Assembly (NCBI GenBank): GCA_955652155.1
Contig: CATPAT010000117.1
Location: 1-7,725 of the forward strand
Direction of reading: 5' to 3'
From: an uncultured Chthoniobacterales bacterium
Lineage (GTDB): Bacteria > Verrucomicrobiota > Verrucomicrobiia > Chthoniobacterales > UBA10450
Length of the DNA: 7,725 nucleotides
Shown here: piece after piece, positions 6,971-7,725 of the stretch
Layout of the letters: every line of letters starts with the position of its first letter
Numbering within the stretch: position 1 is the stretch's first letter
Notes under the pieces: generated by a model
What the model was told of the DNA's origin: nothing
Seen by the model: the letters and a program-made list of their open reading frames with translations, nothing else
Database searches by the model: none
Translations under genes and position numbers: made by a program

Positions 6971-7723
6971 ATGACTGCCAGAAGAAGCGACCGGTTTTTA
7001 CTTGTGATTGGACTGGCGAGCGTCCTGTTGGGATGCAGTCGCCATCCGTTGACGGTCGATGATGTGATTGAGCGCAACACTAGCGCGATGGGTGGCCGCG
7101 CCGCGATCGAAGCGATTCACTCGATTGAGATCAATCTTCACATTACCGATCCGGGCTTTGAAGTGGACGGCATTTATCGCGCGGCGCGGCCGGGCCGGAT
7201 GCGGATCGATGTTCAGGCTGGCGGCAAGCATGTTTTCACCGAGGCATTTGATGGACAGAATGGCTGGCAGTGGAACGGAAAAGGCAACCAGGAGCCGGCG
7301 TCGCCGAAAGCGGCGGCGGCATTGCATCACGGCATCGAGCTTCCCGGAAAGCTCTTTGGCTTGCATGAGCTCAAGCAACGCGGCCATCAAATCGAGCTTG
7401 TTGGGCGCGAGAAGATTGATGGCACTGATTACTGCGTGCTTCGATTAACCCTGAGCGACGGTTATACCACGACGCTTTATGTCGATCCGCAAAGCTGGCT
7501 GATCGCGCGTCGTCGCGATGTTCGCCCGCTGCATGTCGATGTCGATCCAACGCCGACCACGATCGAGCAGCGCAGCTCAGATTTTCGCGAGGTTGCCGGC
7601 GTGCGATTCGCTTTTGCTTCGACCGAGATCGATCTGAAGACGGGAAAAGAACTCGAACGTGCGAAGATTAACCACATCCAAGTTAATCCGCCGCTCGACG
7701 AATCAATTTTCAAAAAGCTTTGA
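6971..7723 (+). CDS. LolA/LppX-like outer-membrane lipoprotein-sorting-type lipoprotein
   Basis: A 250-aa predicted lipoprotein. The N terminus MTARRSDRFLLVIGLASVLL has basic residues, then a hydrophobic core and the lipobox LLGC with the lipidated Cys at 22. Next comes VDDVIERNTSAMGGRAAIEAI, the helix that opens many LolA-like periplasmic proteins. Alternating beta-type stretches follow: IEINLHI, EVDGIYRAARPGRMRIDV, and the FDGQNGWQWNG motif near 94-104. The second half has YCVLRLTLSDGYTTTLYVDPQSWLIARR, then VAGVRFAFASTEIDL and PLDESIFKKL, the usual ending of this fold. The fold suggests binding of a hydrophobic ligand or lipoprotein at the inner face of the envelope; no partner is visible. 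The protein is complete: stop TGA at 7721-7723. ATG 6971 gives a well-formed signal peptide; no strong ribosome-binding site is seen. The 161-nt upstream gap with hairpins argues for a separate transcript. Confidence 0.85.
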   Translation: MTARRSDRFLLVIGLASVLLGCSRHPLTVDDVIERNTSAMGGRAAIEAIHSIEINLHITDPGFEVDGIYRAARPGRMRIDVQAGGKHVFTEAFDGQNGWQWNGKGNQEPASPKAAAALHHGIELPGKLFGLHELKQRGHQIELVGREKIDGTDYCVLRLTLSDGYTTTLYVDPQSWLIARRRDVRPLHVDVDPTPTTIEQRSSDFREVAGVRFAFASTEIDLKTGKELERAKINHIQVNPPLDESIFKKL

Positions 7724-7725
7724 CC

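Overview
The window looks like a chromosomal piece of a moderately GC-rich Gram-negative bacterium. My best guess is Verrucomicrobiota, possibly soil-type Chthoniobacterales. This rests on the GroEL and DUF5069 sequence style, weak Shine-Dalgarno sites and intergenic palindromes. It is a guess from memory, not a database result.

Layout. The 3' nine-tenths of groEL (1-1455, +) ends at a strong intrinsic terminator. A low-GC accessory block follows. It has a signal-less trypsin-like serine protease (1530-2417, +) facing a 527-aa reverse transcriptase (4059-2476, -), with a second, look-alike terminator hairpin between them. A 247-nt non-coding gap (4060-4306) precedes the RT. It carries two copies of a hairpin-forming repeat 129 bp apart, closed by a 9-bp inverted repeat, and is a candidate structured RNA. 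Next comes a small secreted protein of unknown function (4774-4307, -), transcribed toward the RT. Core-type genes then resume: NADP-type glutamate dehydrogenase gdhA (4969-6330, +), a DUF5069 protein (6384-6809, +) and a LolA-like lipoprotein (6971-7723, +).

How they may work together. GroEL (folding) and GdhA (ammonium assimilation) are housekeeping. The block between them resembles a defence island. The RT has all catalytic motifs and lacks retron hallmarks. It has a long helical C-terminal region as in the Abi/UG ('unknown group') antiviral RTs. Several such RTs work with an adjacent non-coding RNA, and trypsin-like domains occur as effectors in bacterial conflict systems. RT + structured RNA + cytoplasmic protease is therefore the most interesting hypothesis here, but functional coupling is inference. 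Protease and RT are convergent, not co-transcribed, so association must be tested by gene-neighbourhood conservation.

No stretch over 300 bases lacks a gene. The three larger gaps (4060-4306, 4775-4968, 6810-6970) all contain palindromic or repeated DNA, described individually. I found no tRNA or rRNA gene, CRISPR array, transposase or integrase.
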